DNA of 64,000 nt. It comes from Sipunculus nudus (taxonomy: Eukaryota; Annelida; Sipuncula; Golfingiida; Sipunculidae). Below, one piece after another: positions 1-14,036 of this stretch. The notes beneath the pieces are model-generated. The model saw only the letters and a list, made by a program, of their open reading frames with translations. It did no database searches and was not told where the DNA came from. How positions within the stretch are numbered: the first letter of the stretch is position 1; the number at the start of each line of letters is the position of its first letter. The stretch spans positions 13,758,882 to 13,822,881 of the forward strand of contig CM049317.1 of assembly GCA_026874595.1 (NCBI GenBank), given 5' to 3'. The position numbers and the translations under genes are program-made.

Positions 1-589
1 AAAATTTAACAATTTCAGATATTTTTTTATAGCTGATTTAATATAGCGAATAACAGAATTATTACATATTTAAAATTTAAGTTTCAGATATGGTGATTAT
101 CTGAAGAATTACATACCGTACTTATTTTACAATTTCAGATTTAATATGATAGCTTAGGATTCATGTATTTATAGCAGAACTTTAATCTCATTGATGTGAT
201 TTATTAGGAAATCCCCCTAGGGGGCGCTGAGCACTGTCCTTGTGCCAGAGATTTGACAGACAGCAGTGACAGACACTGATACTGATTCTTTGTCAGACCT
301 GCTGTGAAGTGCTGTGAAGCTGGCAGGCAGCACCTTCACCACATCACACCTGCAACCAACACTTCACTAAAACAATGTCACTGAAAACATTGTTAACACG
401 GAGCCTCCTGCATCATGGCTCCCAGTAAGGTGACGAGGGGAGTGCCTTCAACGCGCTGCGCTGCGACAAACAAGTGGCTGAAAATTTTGTGGCTTCGTCA
501 CTTACTCCACCCCAAGCCCTTCCAGCACCAGCACACAGCAAAGACACTGACTCTATATTTTTCATTTGCAATAGTTTGGCATTTAAGAT
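1..589. other. Non-coding, with a GC-richer patch and a CTCF-like match
   Basis: The first 200 bases are AT-rich with repeated TTTCAGAT. Bases 210-430 are more GC-rich and contain a palindromic CCCCCTAGGGGG. Within this, 214-228 matches 14 of 15 positions of the CTCF core CCASYAGRKGGCRSY. Short ORFs near 415 have no recognisable product. The patch could be an untranslated exon or promoter, which the sequence does not decide. Confidence 0.35.
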
Positions 590-815
590 ACACCCTTTTA
601 TCCTTTTATGTGATGGAAAAATCTTAATTAGACAGGGATCAGCAGAGTGCAAAATATCTCGACCAAGACCAGTGATCTACCCTTTTGTTGGATAAAAAAC
701 TGAATTAGATAGATGTCAGTAGAGTGCAAATACCTCCACTAATACCAGTAATCCACCCTTTTATGTGTTCATAAAAAATGATTTAGACAGCAGTCAGTTG
801 AGTGCAAATACCTCC
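588..815. repeat. Degenerate tandem repeat, about 3 copies of 76-85 bp
   Basis: ACCCTTTT followed by a run related to AATTAGACAG and then AGAGTGCAAATACCTC recurs three times. The copies diverge by substitutions and small indels, so the array is old. Confidence 0.65.
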
Positions 816-3515
816 AAAACAGTTATTGGCACACAAACTCAAATATTTGTCTTTATATCACAATTGCCAGTACTTTTCACCATGTTTCAGGGATTACCTG
901 GGAAAATCCCCAGTGTTCGTAAAGCAGAACTCAGTTATTTTATTTAACACCATCATTTAGAGCATACCAATATCAAAATATTTTTTTATATTATAATGAT
1001 CACTTCTATTTTGACTTTCATTTGATTCATTAAAGTAAGTTTTATCTTTGAACTTGTGATTTTCTGCACAAAGGAAGACCCAGGTGATGCCATAATCTTC
1101 AGGTAATAATCCTGAAAGGGCTTGGTGTTTTTTTTTTTTTTGTTATTAATTTATTTTTGTTTTGGCAAAGAAATGGCTGACACTAAAATATCATGATATA
1201 TACTGCTGTGTTGCATGTGGGTGAATTGAGGAATAGCCATGCACAAAACACCAGCAGCAATATCCTGTTTTCAAAGTCTTGAATAAATTAGGTTTGCTGA
1301 GTATTGAGCACACGTACAAACTTGAACACTCGCTCATTGGTGCATTTGTTTATCCAGGCACCTACCCTGAACAAAATCAGAAATATTTTTAGTTTATCAG
1401 TATTTTATCCTAAATGCCTTAACAATGACAGTCCTAACCCCTCGTGGTGATGTAGTCAGCCCCCAGGGGGGAGCCTGTCACATTTCACTCTTTTTTTCAA
1501 GCACATGTTTTCAGTCGTACAACACCCCACAAGTTTACAGATTAAAAAGACTCATAAGCTGTAGTGTTGCCAAACTGAGGCCTGTATTTACGGAGCCTCA
1601 GGCGGTGTCATCAGCAGTGTCTTTAATCTGATCTCCCTTGTGTATCAGTGTGTGAACTTCCAAGAAGCTTTAAACAAGTCAGCCGAGCCCCTGCAGGGCT
1701 GTAGGATCATGCTGTCCTAGTTAACAAGGGCAGGAAAATGGTGTCAGCAGAACACTGACCTAAGCTGACATTTGGAAGTATCAAGCTCATATTTAATTGA
1801 GTATTTGTAAATTTTTGTAAAATTTGGAAACTTTCCTCTTTTGTAAATCATTACTTGATGAGTAATTATTAAGTGTCTCTGAAAAGCGGCTCATTGTTTT
1901 ATCTTAGAGTTGCCAGCTTCAAGACAGGTTCTTGGGCTGATAAGAGGCGTGACAATGTTTCATTTTTTTCTGACATTTTTAGTGGATGGCTTTTAAACAA
2001 GTGTTAGTATGTTTACTGTGATAAAGTGGGGCCACTTTGTTGATAGTGGGATCCACTCGGGGCGGTGTGTCAACCACTCCCGGGTGGGCTGGGGCGCCAA
2101 TAAAAAATGGCCCAAAAAAACCCAGACTGGTGCATGCTAAGAAAAAAGTAGACTTGCCTCAGTACAATAGACATTAGGCAGTTTTATGTACTCAGGGAAA
2201 AATCTGAGGGTATTTATAAAAATTGAGATGTGTTTATTTATTTTAGTTGAATGTATACCACTGGGTTTTGTAAAGTCTTAAAATACTTGTAAATATTGTA
2301 AAAATAAATGTAATGAAATTTGAAATACCACTCGGTATACATTATTTAACATACTCAGAACTTGTGTGTGTGTGTGTGGGGGGGGGGGGGGAACCTAAAA
2401 AACAGAGCTCTGCATTTAAAACAGATACATTATGCAATTTAATGTAATGTCATATTAAAATTAATATCCATAAAAAAATCCTGTAAAAGATAGTAACAAA
2501 TTAGATGACATAATCAGTTAGTTATTTTAGGCCCTGTCGAGATAATCTTGTATACCAGGCATTACCAGGCATTGAGTTTAGGTTTTCATTAAAGAAATTG
2601 TCTTGTGATGGTTTTCGCGATCCAGTGTTTTCATATTGAAATAGTTTTGTTTCTTGGCCCTGTAAGTACCAAAATTGTTTTTTTGCAAGTGGAACTGAAA
2701 CCTATATTCATAGTAAAGAATGTTCAGTGATGCCAGTGGTCTTGTACCCTTCCTATATTATCAAGTAAAATTAAATGATAAGAGGGTGATATGTTTGCTG
2801 CACGCCTACCTGTTATTTGTAAGTTAGGTATGTACAAACCCTAATTAGTGTGTAAACAAATGCCTCTTAACATACTCGGTTTTGGGATGTGATATTTGCG
2901 TAGGCTGTATAGATATCATGAGGGATTATGTGGGCTATCTAAGAAATAAAGTGGGTGTCGGTTTACCCGCAGTCGTAATAACCTTGAATGATAAGATGTG
3001 TAGTATGAAGAAACAGCCCCTGGTTTTCTCCAGACCTTGGCACCAGAGCCTGGTCATGATATTCTTTATTTACTGATGCTGTATGCTGTGTTTATTTTTA
3101 ATCTCCTGTTTTTGTTGTGTTTGTTTTAAACCCTAGCTCACTACCGGTCAAGTTGCAAATTCAGCAGTTTTGTGATATGAAATTACAGTGTGATGTTTTT
3201 AGTTTAGGACTAAAAAGTAGCACTTTCACAGGTTTACTGGCCTTGTCCTGGATGTTGGACACGAGTATACATCCATCTTGGTTTATTAATGCTTGTGTGC
3301 CACCTGCTTCTTGCATTCTCTTATCAGAATTGTTGATGCATGAAAGTGAACCTCAGTGTGTTGGAATGTTAATACATTTATAGACGCACAAATGCATGTA
3401 TTCACAATGTATTCACTAATAAATCCTTATTTTGTAGTATTGTATGTCCTTCATATTATGAGTTTTATTTTAAAAAAATTCATGTGTATGCACATCACTG
3501 CATGTACATATGCAT
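816..3515. other. No gene seen; AT-rich intergenic sequence
   Basis: Only chance ORFs are present. It has a poly-T run near 1130, a TG run followed by poly-G at about 2367-2391, and a small GC-rich island at about 2040-2100. Confidence 0.5.
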
Positions 3516-3523
3516 GTCAGAAG

Positions 3524-3715
3524 AAAATGAGAATCTGTGAAGATCCAGAATCTTTTCAGGAAAAATGAGAATTCACATTGTTTCCCTGAAAAATGAGAAT
3601 TAGAAGATGATTTGAAATTAAGAAATGATTCCTGATTTTTTCTTAGAATAAGGCGAATTCTCGTTCTTCCTGGGAAGGTTCTCGATCATCCCAGATTTTC
3701 ATTCTTGCTCTGACA
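3524..3715. repeat. Dispersed palindromic repeat, copy 1
   Basis: AAAATGAGAATCTGTGAAGA with CCAGAATCTTTTCAGGAAAA is followed by related inverted pieces up to TTCCTGGGAAGGTTCTCGAT. The same sequence recurs in reverse orientation near 12.53 kb. Short ORFs through both copies end with nearly the same peptide (MRICEDPESFQEK and MRIWEDPESSQEK), which exposes the shared repeat. Confidence 0.7.
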
Positions 3716-6700
3716 CCCATATACATGTATATAAGTCACAGGTGATATTAAAATCCAGCTGGATTTTAAAATCTCATAGTTAAGATAACCACACTTTTTC
3801 AAACACGCTTTTCTTTAAACACATGACACCATAAAAAAAAGTAAAGGTTTAAATATTTACACAGAACTCTAAACCAAAATTTCAAATTTGTTCTCACATC
3901 ACTCGGAATAAGAAAATGTTTGAAACTTTCTAACGTTCACTTTTCTTAAGGCGCATATCTGATTAACTTGTGAGACTAATGACCAGAAGGATGGGGTCCA
4001 CATGAATTCGGGGAGTGTCGCCCTTTTGTGTGCTGTCCAGCCCCCCACCAAAACCCTAACCATCCCACGCCTCCCAATTGACCCTCCCCTAATTATGTAT
4101 TGTATTCTACTGATTGTTACCAGTCCCAGGGGTCAGGGGTTACTTTCTCAGTCGTGAATGAGGGCCATTATCGTTGCAGCTATTATCACCCCTGGGGTCC
4201 ACAAAACATAATGAAATCAAACCAAACAAGAGGTATTTGTTACTGTGTATATCAGGAAATGGCCGCATCCAGTCAGATTATGATAACAGGAAGTGGTCAT
4301 AAGCACCAGACTGAATTAAAACATTGATTCTGGTATAAATCTAATTTCGCTAGAATTCTCTATTACAAGTATTGAGTCCACCGCTGTGAGATACACCTGT
4401 GTCAGCAGAAAAAAATCAGTTTGTTCAACAGTGACCACCATAAGTTATTAAACATTTGGTAGGACACTGTGATATTTAAGGGTGCTCATACAGTTAATCC
4501 CGGAAAGTCACTAGTCCACAAAAGGAAAATGATGAAGACTCAAAATGGTGACCAGTGCCTCAGTTATGGAATGCTGTATTATTTCTAGCTCTTTATAATA
4601 CATGAATTTTGAAACCAAGAAGGCGTAATAATAAAACTTCATTCTTCTCATGGGCTACTTCCATTTTTCAGTAGACTGTACCACCAACATGCCATGGATG
4701 GGCCTATCCTTAAAAATAAAAATTAAAAAAAAAAATGTTACCCAGTTCATGCTTTCATAAGGAGCAAACACAAGAAATTTAAAATTTCATTGAAATCAAA
4801 ATCAATTAGCTTAGAAAAAAAAATTTGACAAAAAGAGATTAGAAAATCAGTTCTGTTCTGTTCTGTAACTAATGAGAATGTGATCAGATTGTGAAATGTG
4901 CCACACAGACTGACAGTTTTGAGCCTTGAATTAATTATAGCAAGAAAACGATCAAGCAGGTTTATGGAACAATCTTAAAATTCTGTAGACAGTTAACATG
5001 AGAGGAAACAGATGGGATTTGTGGTTGCAGGTTTGGTACTTCACATATTGCTTAACTCTGGTTCATTAATTGTCATATGTGTGGAGAGTTTTTATGATCA
5101 CATGACTCTGCATTTAAACAGTATAGCCCAGCAGACGAACAGGAAGTAGAGTCAGCATGGTAAATGATAGATGAGGTTGAACAGTAAGTAATCACCAGTC
5201 TGTATTAGAATCTGTCCAGGATCCTCCCCACTGGCCATATGTTGTTGATGGGGTAGAGACCGTTACCTACCCGGCACCCATGTTGATTATTAACAATATC
5301 ACAATCCGTGCAAACCAAAGGTTAACTTCTTTATTCTTTTTATCATCTTTCTTTAAAATTTTGTCATCTTTCTTACCATTTAAATTACATATTTTACTGA
5401 AAAACCATCCGTACAAATAAAATTTTAAACTATAAATCACTTATCATTCATATTACTTATGATTAAATTTGTTAGTACCATAATAGAAGGGAAAATATAT
5501 GTATTTTTTTCTGAAGTCTGATAAATAATACTAACTTTGTTAAGAGAGTATTGAAGATGCATGTTCATGCACAGCAAAATGAAAATCACACCATTTAATG
5601 AAGAGTGATTGTTTATTCCATTGTTTACAAGGCTGAGGCAGATAAAATAGCAATTTTTGTATATCATACATGCATATATACAAATATACACATGACAATA
5701 TATATTTAAAATACATTCTATATTAAAACTAATCAAACAGAGTTTCTATATATAATATATATATATAAGTCACAGGCAACATTTAAGTGACTTGGATATA
5801 AATAGTTCTAGTTAAAATTTTGAACAGAGGCCAGTAATAGTTTCAGCATTCAACTGAATTGGTGTCATCATCTCCTGATGTTACAGGAAAGTATTCAATT
5901 ACACAGAAATTGTTGCTTAAATATGTCACAGGATGATTAATGGCCAATAATCCCAAACAGCCCAGCAGTGGCAACAAGATGGAGTATTACCTAAGAGAGT
6001 GACCTCTCCTTGTGTACAGTATGACCCCAGACCCTGTGTTAATCAGGCCAGGGTGTGTCTTACCATCTGACATGCTAATTACCATAATAAATTAGTCAAC
6101 GGTCACTTGGTAGTATGCAGAGAGCAGGTTTTAAGTTGGAAGTTTATTTAGCTTGAAGGACCCTGGAAGCTTAGGTTGCTAGGTAACATATGGTGTTTCC
6201 CAGCTACAGGGAAACCCTAAGGTGTATATTTCAGGTAGCACGATATGGAAGTTTAGGATCAGAGCTCCCCAACTGGGGACATCCTGATGTAAATATGCTA
6301 TAGTCCTTGTACCAAGTGGATGGCTCCTCTTGGCTGGGTATTAATTGCTTGTTTGAACACTGGAGTGTACACATCAAAGGGGATTTAATCTGCTTAACAC
6401 CTGCTCATCTGCTAAAGCTCAGTTGTGATTGGTTAGCATCCTTGCAGTGCAGCCAATCAGAAGAGCTTCTTCACCAGGGAGGCAGATTTGAAAAGATTGC
6501 CTGGACCATCCCAAGAGGGTGCCACATGCACACTGATTAAGGGTTGGCCACAACTTATTTGGGGCAATAAAACTAATATTTGTTTCTGTTATGATAGGAG
6601 AATCCTGCACCTGTCACCATAGATATGTATTTGCAGAATTTTGTATCTGTTTTCATTTTAGCCTATTTTGTATTACTCCCAACCACACCCCAGTTGCGTT

Positions 6701-9700
6701 ACACCAGCTGGCCCGACCTCTGCATGTTCAAAGGCTCTATTCACATATGTTCTCTGATGCATGTGGTCTTCATTGAAATCGCATCCACATACGATAATAC
6801 TAAGTATCAGACTTCACCAACCTCGTACTATATATGTTAACTCATCTGTTCAGGACCAATTTACTAGAAGTGCCTCTCCACTACTGACTTCTATAAATAT
6901 CCTCCCCAGAGCGGGAGAAATGCTATTTCCTGTGCTATTACAGCTTAATTAATCAGGGATAATATCCTAATTGTTCATAAATAGGTAAAATGTGTGTATT
7001 TTGTCGGTCATTTGTTAAGAACTGGTTTGTGTGAATGTCCCTAGTACAGTTACATACAGACTATGGTAAAACAGCTTATTTCTCCAGTACTTAAATTTAT
7101 AAAAGAATAGTTCTGTCAATATATGTGGTGGTGCAGTGCTTAGTTCCTATAATTATCATAGTTATTATTTACCCTTAAAGAAAATTCTCCTCATCTGCTC
7201 ATTATAAAAAACAAAGTAATTTGTGATGGTTGACACACATACAGGCATGACTCAAATGAGAAATTCTACAAATTTATGAAGAGTGAAGTCCTCATACATT
7301 AGGAGACTAGAAAGATAGCTTGGTACTTGAAAATGAAACTTCTTTTTACTTATTTTGGCAGGAAATGGGCAGCTGTATCACAGTATAGCTGCAGATGTAC
7401 AAAGGAATGATTTAAATGTTATGCTAACTTTAAATTCTACAGGTGTAACATATCAAGTTTCATTTGAATGGCAAGGGTGAGTTTTTTGCAAGCCCAACAG
7501 AAACATTTGCAGTAGCATTTCTAACCCTGTGTTTGAATAATATCAATACTTTTGGCTTGTGTGTCTCTGACTTTTCTAACCCGGTAATAATCTGGTATTC
7601 ATGTCCCTGAAACTGAACTAACTGATAGTGTTGGCATTTTAACATAGGATAGCTTGTTGAAATAGCTGTTTGATATACTAAATAATTTGTTGTAATATTC
7701 ATTATGCTTTTAAGCATGTATTTTAGGCAGCCCTGCAGTTTTGAAAATGCACACAGGGCATTTGGTACATTTAACATGAACACTTTGGGTGCTTTAAATG
7801 ACAGTATGTCTGGATCAGACCCAGGAGGTATACTTGTCTGATGCCCCAGGCACTTAAGTTGAATCAAGTCATAAAACAGGCAATTATTCCACGTGCAGGA
7901 TTAGCTGGTAACCTGCTTGACTTGGAGATAATCTTGTACATTCTAAAATACTCAGGAGTGTGATAAGACCAAGAGAAAATCTTTTCTTCTGGAAGTAAAC
8001 TGTTTGTGAATGAGAACTCTCAAGTGACATTAAATTTAAAGGGTTAAAGTTAAATGGACATTTGGTGTGAAATGTGTGTATGTATGACATCATAAATTAA
8101 CCGATAAAGGACTGAATAAGAGATAAGTGGGAAATATCTAGACGAGACACTTAGTACATAATTGCTTAAATGTTTTGTGTTCCCTGGAAAGTCTGGTTGT
8201 TGTTGCAAAGCAGAGAATGATGCAATTTTGTTGGATTTTGAGGAAATTAAATGTTATTGTAAATCCACTTTAAAGAAAATTTTAAAGCAACCAAGTGGAT
8301 TTTGAAGAAATGAGTGGAGAAAAAGAATTTTTACTTAGTTTATAGATAACAACTATTTCTTTTGTTATTTGTAGTCCATTGAGGATGGTATTGTGGTGAG
8401 TTTGCCTGTGAACATCTCATCTAAGGTTCCTATAGTATTAGCCCAGGTTTCTATTTAGGTAGTTTTCCACGGCAGCTTCTTATGGCTTTTTGCTGTTTTA
8501 GCTAGAATTTTTACTGAAGTTGGGCATATCCATGTGTAGAAAATATGGAAATAATTTGTATTCATGGCATGGTCCTGCAATTAATGAATTTATTGGAGTT
8601 TTCTAATAAATATATTTATTATTATGGTATTTTAGTTGGCAAGTTTTTGTTAAGTCCTGAGTGTTCTAATGGAACACAGTTGAAATTTTATATACTTATC
8701 TTTTATCTGTAATCCAGGTTATCCTTACTGCACAAGATTTCTTGGAATTTTCCCTAGTTTGCAAAACAAGATTATATATAATTAGATTGTAAGAAGTATA
8801 CATTAGTTTTTCAGATAAGATTAATTTATTATCAGTGCAGATGCATGAACTACAATTAAGTCAAAGCATTCTTATCACAGCGAATGAAAGCAAGCAGGTA
8901 TCAGGTAGGAAGGAGTGTTAATAGAGTAACAATGGGAAGGCTTTCATTTGAAGTAGGCTATAAATCAACCACTCCCCCTCCCCCCAGAAGTCTGAACCTG
9001 TCAGTTGGATATGGTTTATTATGATTGTATATCCTTCTAACCCAATACAGGTAGGAGGGGCATATGTTTTAATGTAGGTTCTCTCTCAGGTAAGCAGGTA
9101 GGCATTTCTAAACACAATAAAATATCATGCAAGCACCAGTGATGAAATATACTCAGTATCAAGGTGTCAGTGCTGATACATGTAATACATAGCACAAGGC
9201 ATGATGAGATGCTGTGTCCTTCCATGTTACCAATTACTAAAATCCTGTTGACCTGGTAACTGGTTTCCTGCTTCGGTTGCTGGGGGTGACTGTTATACTT
9301 TTGGTAGCCAGCTCGTCTGCGATGATTAAATAATAAATCCCAGACTTGATCAGTAAATCACCTCTTACACCAGTTTATTGATCATTTCACTGCACCTCGG
9401 GGGAAATTTCTGTGTGCCCGTTTTTTATACAGGAAGGAAATGTACTTAACCTGGCTAAGGCCAAGGTGAAATATCCCAAAGAAATGATTTTGCTCAGGGC
9501 TGGCACCAAAATACACAGGGAAGTCTGGCCTACAGCCGCAGTGAGAAACTGACAGTTCTCTAGGGTTTTTACAAAGATTTTAGTCAATAAAACACAAATA
9601 ACAAGGTTAATTAAGCAGATAGTATCTCACATTTTCACAGGTACATTCAAAGAGTCACATTAATGAAGTCAGCAATTTTAACAAAAACATTCACATGCAG

Positions 9701-12524
9701 ACACAGGTGTAGGCACATATAAAAGTACAGGTAGGGTAAGGCATGCATGTTTATACATACTAAGCAAAGTAATTTACCCTAAAATAAATTAGCATATATT
9801 GTATGGGATTTCTTTCATGCTTTCAAATTAATTATTTCTCTTATCTTTTTCTCTCTCTCTCTCTTTTTCTCTCTCTCTCTTACATGCAATCATTTTACCC
9901 AAAATGTCATTCTCAAAATGGTTTCTCTTTTTTCCTTTTTTCGAATATCTTATCCTCCCGTTGTTATTCCATTTCCCTCTTTGCTGCCTTCATTCTGATA
10001 AAAAAAACATAACCAGTGAAAACCAGATTTGGTAAATTACTTATTCACATGGATAGTAATATGAAGGGTTTACTGTGGCCATACACACAGAGCTTGTCAG
10101 GTGATACTGCTCTCATGTAGCCCTGGGGTATCGGTCCTGAAGGATGAATGGACAGTCATGTATCCTCAAGTGTTTGCCCTCCATAAGTGGTTCATCCTGG
10201 GTTGATAAGCCAGATTTCTCCATCAGTAGACCGCCATACTCCTCAGTGTCTGGTCCAGCTGTATTGAGGACCTACTCTCTCCATCGTTTCAGTATTTTCA
10301 TCCTGTCATCTTACCCTGCACGTTATCTTTTGTTGAGTGGTTAAGGTGTTTAATCTGGGTGTTGAAAGGTCCCATTATTTATTCTCTCAAATTGCTATGT
10401 GGAATATTGATAGAAATAGATTTTATCTGTCTTCAGGTTTAATGATAACGTCCTATGCTAAATTTTGGGCATTTGCTGGTAAAGACAAATAATCTAAGAA
10501 GCGTTATAATTATGATTAAGAACATATCATTCTAACATATGATTACGTTTATTTACATTCATTAGACCATGCAACCACAGACCCGTGAATCTATCCATCA
10601 ATAATGATTATTTCTTAAAAACTAGAGTCTTTGCATTTATTTGTTTTATGAGATGTTTCTTTTATATCAGGTTTGTATTGTAGTCAAAATAATACCAGTC
10701 CAGGTGATATGCAGAAAAATTAATATTTAATAAAAGCAAAATGAAAATAAAACCAACAGAATAGGTTTCAGTACTTGAGCCACAGATGCATTTAAGACCA
10801 TTGTCTGTGGACTCTGTATCTTATTTACCTGTATGGCAGACCATCTCTCATTCCAAACATGTAACTACAAGACCAGACAGACACAGGTGAGGGTCAGGTA
10901 GGTGGGGGTGTGTGACCTGAGAGATTCCTACTGGATGTGCTGCTATACATTCTCGTCTCATTGTAGACAACACTTTGGTTCCTTGGCCGCGCACCTAATG
11001 GACCGCAAGTGTTCCCAGATTCCTCGGTTTGGTAGACGTATATATTGACTATTTACATACAGACTTGGTCCGTTCACGCACAGCTTTGTAGTACTTGTGT
11101 TACAAGTTGTCATTCTTTGCTCCAGTATTGTAGGCTGTGTTTATAGCTTTGTTCTACCTAGGTAGGGATAAGGATATGGCTATAGATCAGGTAGTGAATG
11201 TTCAGCATTCACACCCAGAGCTATAGCATTCACTTATGTTCACAGAGATACAGGTACAGATGTGGCAACAGCATCTGGAATGTAATAATAATAATAATAA
11301 TATGATAAAAGGGATAATTCTAGACCTTTATTATGCCCTTATTTCTACCCTTTCCCCTTTAAAATTGTTTAATATGAGAATTCCCCCTTCACCTATTCAG
11401 TGGTACAAAAATACCCTGTGTCCACCCCTCCCCCCCCCTTTTTTTCAGAAAAAAGGGACCAAAAATTGTAAGACATAACGTTCATGGCTGTGATCACAGA
11501 TTTTTGTAGGGAAAGTAAACGTTCATGTAGGGCCAGGAAAACCTCTCATTTACTTGGCCAACTGAGAAAGTAGTATCAAAAGTTAATGTCAAGATTTAAA
11601 TTTGATAAACTTCTGTTTTAAAAACTTCTGTAAGAAATAAAAAAATAAAAAAAATAAAATTCTCTTTTTTATTTGTGTTAATGTTACTTGTTTTTCAGGA
11701 CAAAAGGGAAGGAGCAGTTGACATATATGTTATTGTTATAACTTATATATTGGGGAATAGGGATGTCAGGAAGCCCTTTTAAAATCATATTTATTTTATT
11801 TTGATTTAGTGTGATTTATAATACAGAATGAAGAGCCTGCCAGTGTATACCTGGAGTATTTAGCAGCAGTTGTACTTTGTGACCGGCTGTACCACTTTGT
11901 ACAATAAGTACGCTGACACTCGAGCATAGTTTATGGTTCATTATAGGAGGAGCACTCGATGTAGCGAAAGCTTAACACAAAAGATACTGAAATAATATCG
12001 AAATAAACAGCGGTTCCAATATGTCTCGATGGGCCTTATATTAATATTCACAGCTTTAGAGCATGTAGCAATACAGAGTTAATCATCCATTTAACGACGG
12101 TTTTATTTTAATTTATATGACTGTGTTATGATTATTAGGCTGAGTACGGAGTTTATGTGCATGTTATAGCTGTTCTTCTGTTGTAAAATTAAATATTAAT
12201 TCATTTTTGCTGCATCGGGCAAATTGGTGTATTTTCTGGTTGAGGCACTCAGATTCCTGTTTTATGACATATGATGGCTTCAGTTTGTGTATAATAAATG
12301 GAAAACCATAATATTAATCCAAGAAAATATTCTTTAAAGCATATTTAAAGGAAAATTTTATTTGATTTGCCAGCATATTGGGTAGAATACTAGAAACAAT
12401 ATGCAACAATGTGAAGGATATATTTTAAAAGAAGTAAGATAAACATAAAAAAAGATTTAAAAAAGTAATTTAGGAGTTTAAAGTTGCCATGAATGATTCC
12501 TGTTCGTCCTTGGATAAATGGGAA
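3716..12524. other. No gene seen; AT-rich intergenic sequence with simple repeats
   Basis: ORFs of up to 135 codons (7460-7867, minus) have no recognisable motif and AT-biased composition. Simple repeats include TA near 5750, CT near 9850-9880 and AAT near 11282. Opposed CCAAT boxes lie at about 6425-6460. Confidence 0.5.
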
Positions 12525-12580
12525 ATCTCATTTTTCCTGGGAAGATTCTGGGTCTTCCCAGATTCTCATTTTTCCCTTCA
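12525..12580. repeat. Dispersed palindromic repeat, copy 2 (inverted)
   Basis: Bases 12538-12560 form an inverted repeat, TGGGAAGA and TCTTCCCA around a 7-base loop, flanked by AATCTCATTTTTCC and GATTCTCATTTTTCC. It is the reverse complement of the 3.53 kb copy. Confidence 0.7.
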
Positions 12581-12719
12581 CATGTATATAAATTTTGAAG
12601 ACTTGAAAGTTAAACAAATTGAAAGAATCAATGAGACCTGTTTGTTGAAATAACCAAAACACTGCTTTAGACATCCAAAACAAATTAATTGAAAAAAAAC
12701 TAAGAGATGATGATGACAT

Positions 12720-14036
12720 TTTGGTTAAATCAGTTAAGACAGATCAGTTGAAACAACCAAGACAATGATTGAAACAAAGGAGAAAGAATGGTTTTATGAA
12801 CCTAAAGAGAATGGTTAAAACAACCAAGACAAAATAGTTAAAACAACAGAGAAAAAACTGTTGATACAACCGGGAAAAATATTTAAAACAGAGAAAAAAC
12901 AGTTAAAACAACCAAAAAACAGGTAAAACAACTGAGAAAAATGGTTGAAACAAGGGAGAAAAATAGTTAAAACAACTGAGAAAAAACTGTTAAAACAACT
13001 TGAGAATAAATGGCAAAAACAACCAAGAAAAAAGTTTGAAAACCCAAATAAAACAATTGAAACACAGAGACAATCTGGTTAAAACAACTGAAAAAAAACA
13101 GTTGAAACAACTGACAGTTGAAACAACTAAGTCAAAACTGTTGAAACAGCTTAGACAAAACGGTTGAAACAACCGAGACAAAACAGTTGAAACAACAGAG
13201 ACAATCTGGTTAAAACAACTGAGAAAAAACAGTTGAAACAACTGAGACAAAACAGTTGAAACAACCAAGTCAAAACAGTTGAAACAAATTAGACAAACAG
13301 TTGAAACAACCATGACAAAACAGTTGAAACCACCGAGACAAATGGGTTGAAACAACTGAGACAAATGGGTTGAAACAACTGAGTCAAATCAGTTGAAACA
13401 ACCGTGTCAAATTGTTTGAAACAACCAAGCAAATCGGTTGAAACAAACGAGTCAAATTGGTTGAAACAACTGTCTCAAATCATTTGAAACAACCAAGGAA
13501 AATTGATTGAAACAACCAAGTCAAAACAGTTGAAACAAATTAGACAAACAGTTGAAACAACCAAAACAAATCGGTTGAAACAACCAAAACAAATTGGTGG
13601 AAACAACCAAGTCAAATCGGTTGAAACAACCGTGTCAAATTGGTTGAAATAACTGAGACATATTGGTTTAAACAACTGAGACAAATCGGTTGAAACAACT
13701 GAGTCAGATCCGTTGAAACAACCGAGTCAAATCGGTTGAGACAAACAATACAAATCAGTTTAAACAACCTAGACAGAATGGTTGAAACAACTGAGTCAAA
13801 ACAGTTGAAACCATTGAGTCAAATGGTTGAAACAACCGAGACAGAATGGTTGAAAAAACAGAAACAGAATGGTTGAAACAACTGAGACAGAATGGTTGAA
13901 TCAGCTGAGACAGATTGGTTGAATCAGCTGAGAGAGGTTGCAACAACTGAGAGAAAATGGTTGCACCAACTGAGAGAGAACTGTTACACCAACTGAGAGA
14001 GAACAGTTACACCAACTGAGACAGATCTGTTGAAAA
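12720..14036. repeat. Minisatellite, 23-bp unit, about 55 degenerate copies
   Basis: The consensus unit is close to GTTGAAACAACYGAGWCAAAWCG. Adjacent copies around 13,700 show the exact 23-bp spacing. Many units form a short palindrome; CGGTTGAAACAACCG at 13161-13175 is perfect. Minus-strand ORFs here, rich in Cys, Phe, Leu, Ser and Val, are repeat translations with a 23-residue period. No known repeat protein is recognised. Confidence 0.92.

Noticed and set aside
7460-7867. 135-codon minus-strand ORF
   Set aside because: No recognisable domain, AT-driven composition and no splice or promoter context. One ORF of this size is expected by chance in 20 kb of AT-rich DNA.
12720-14036. CRISPR-like array
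   Set aside because: The units are continuous without unique spacers, and the genome is eukaryotic.
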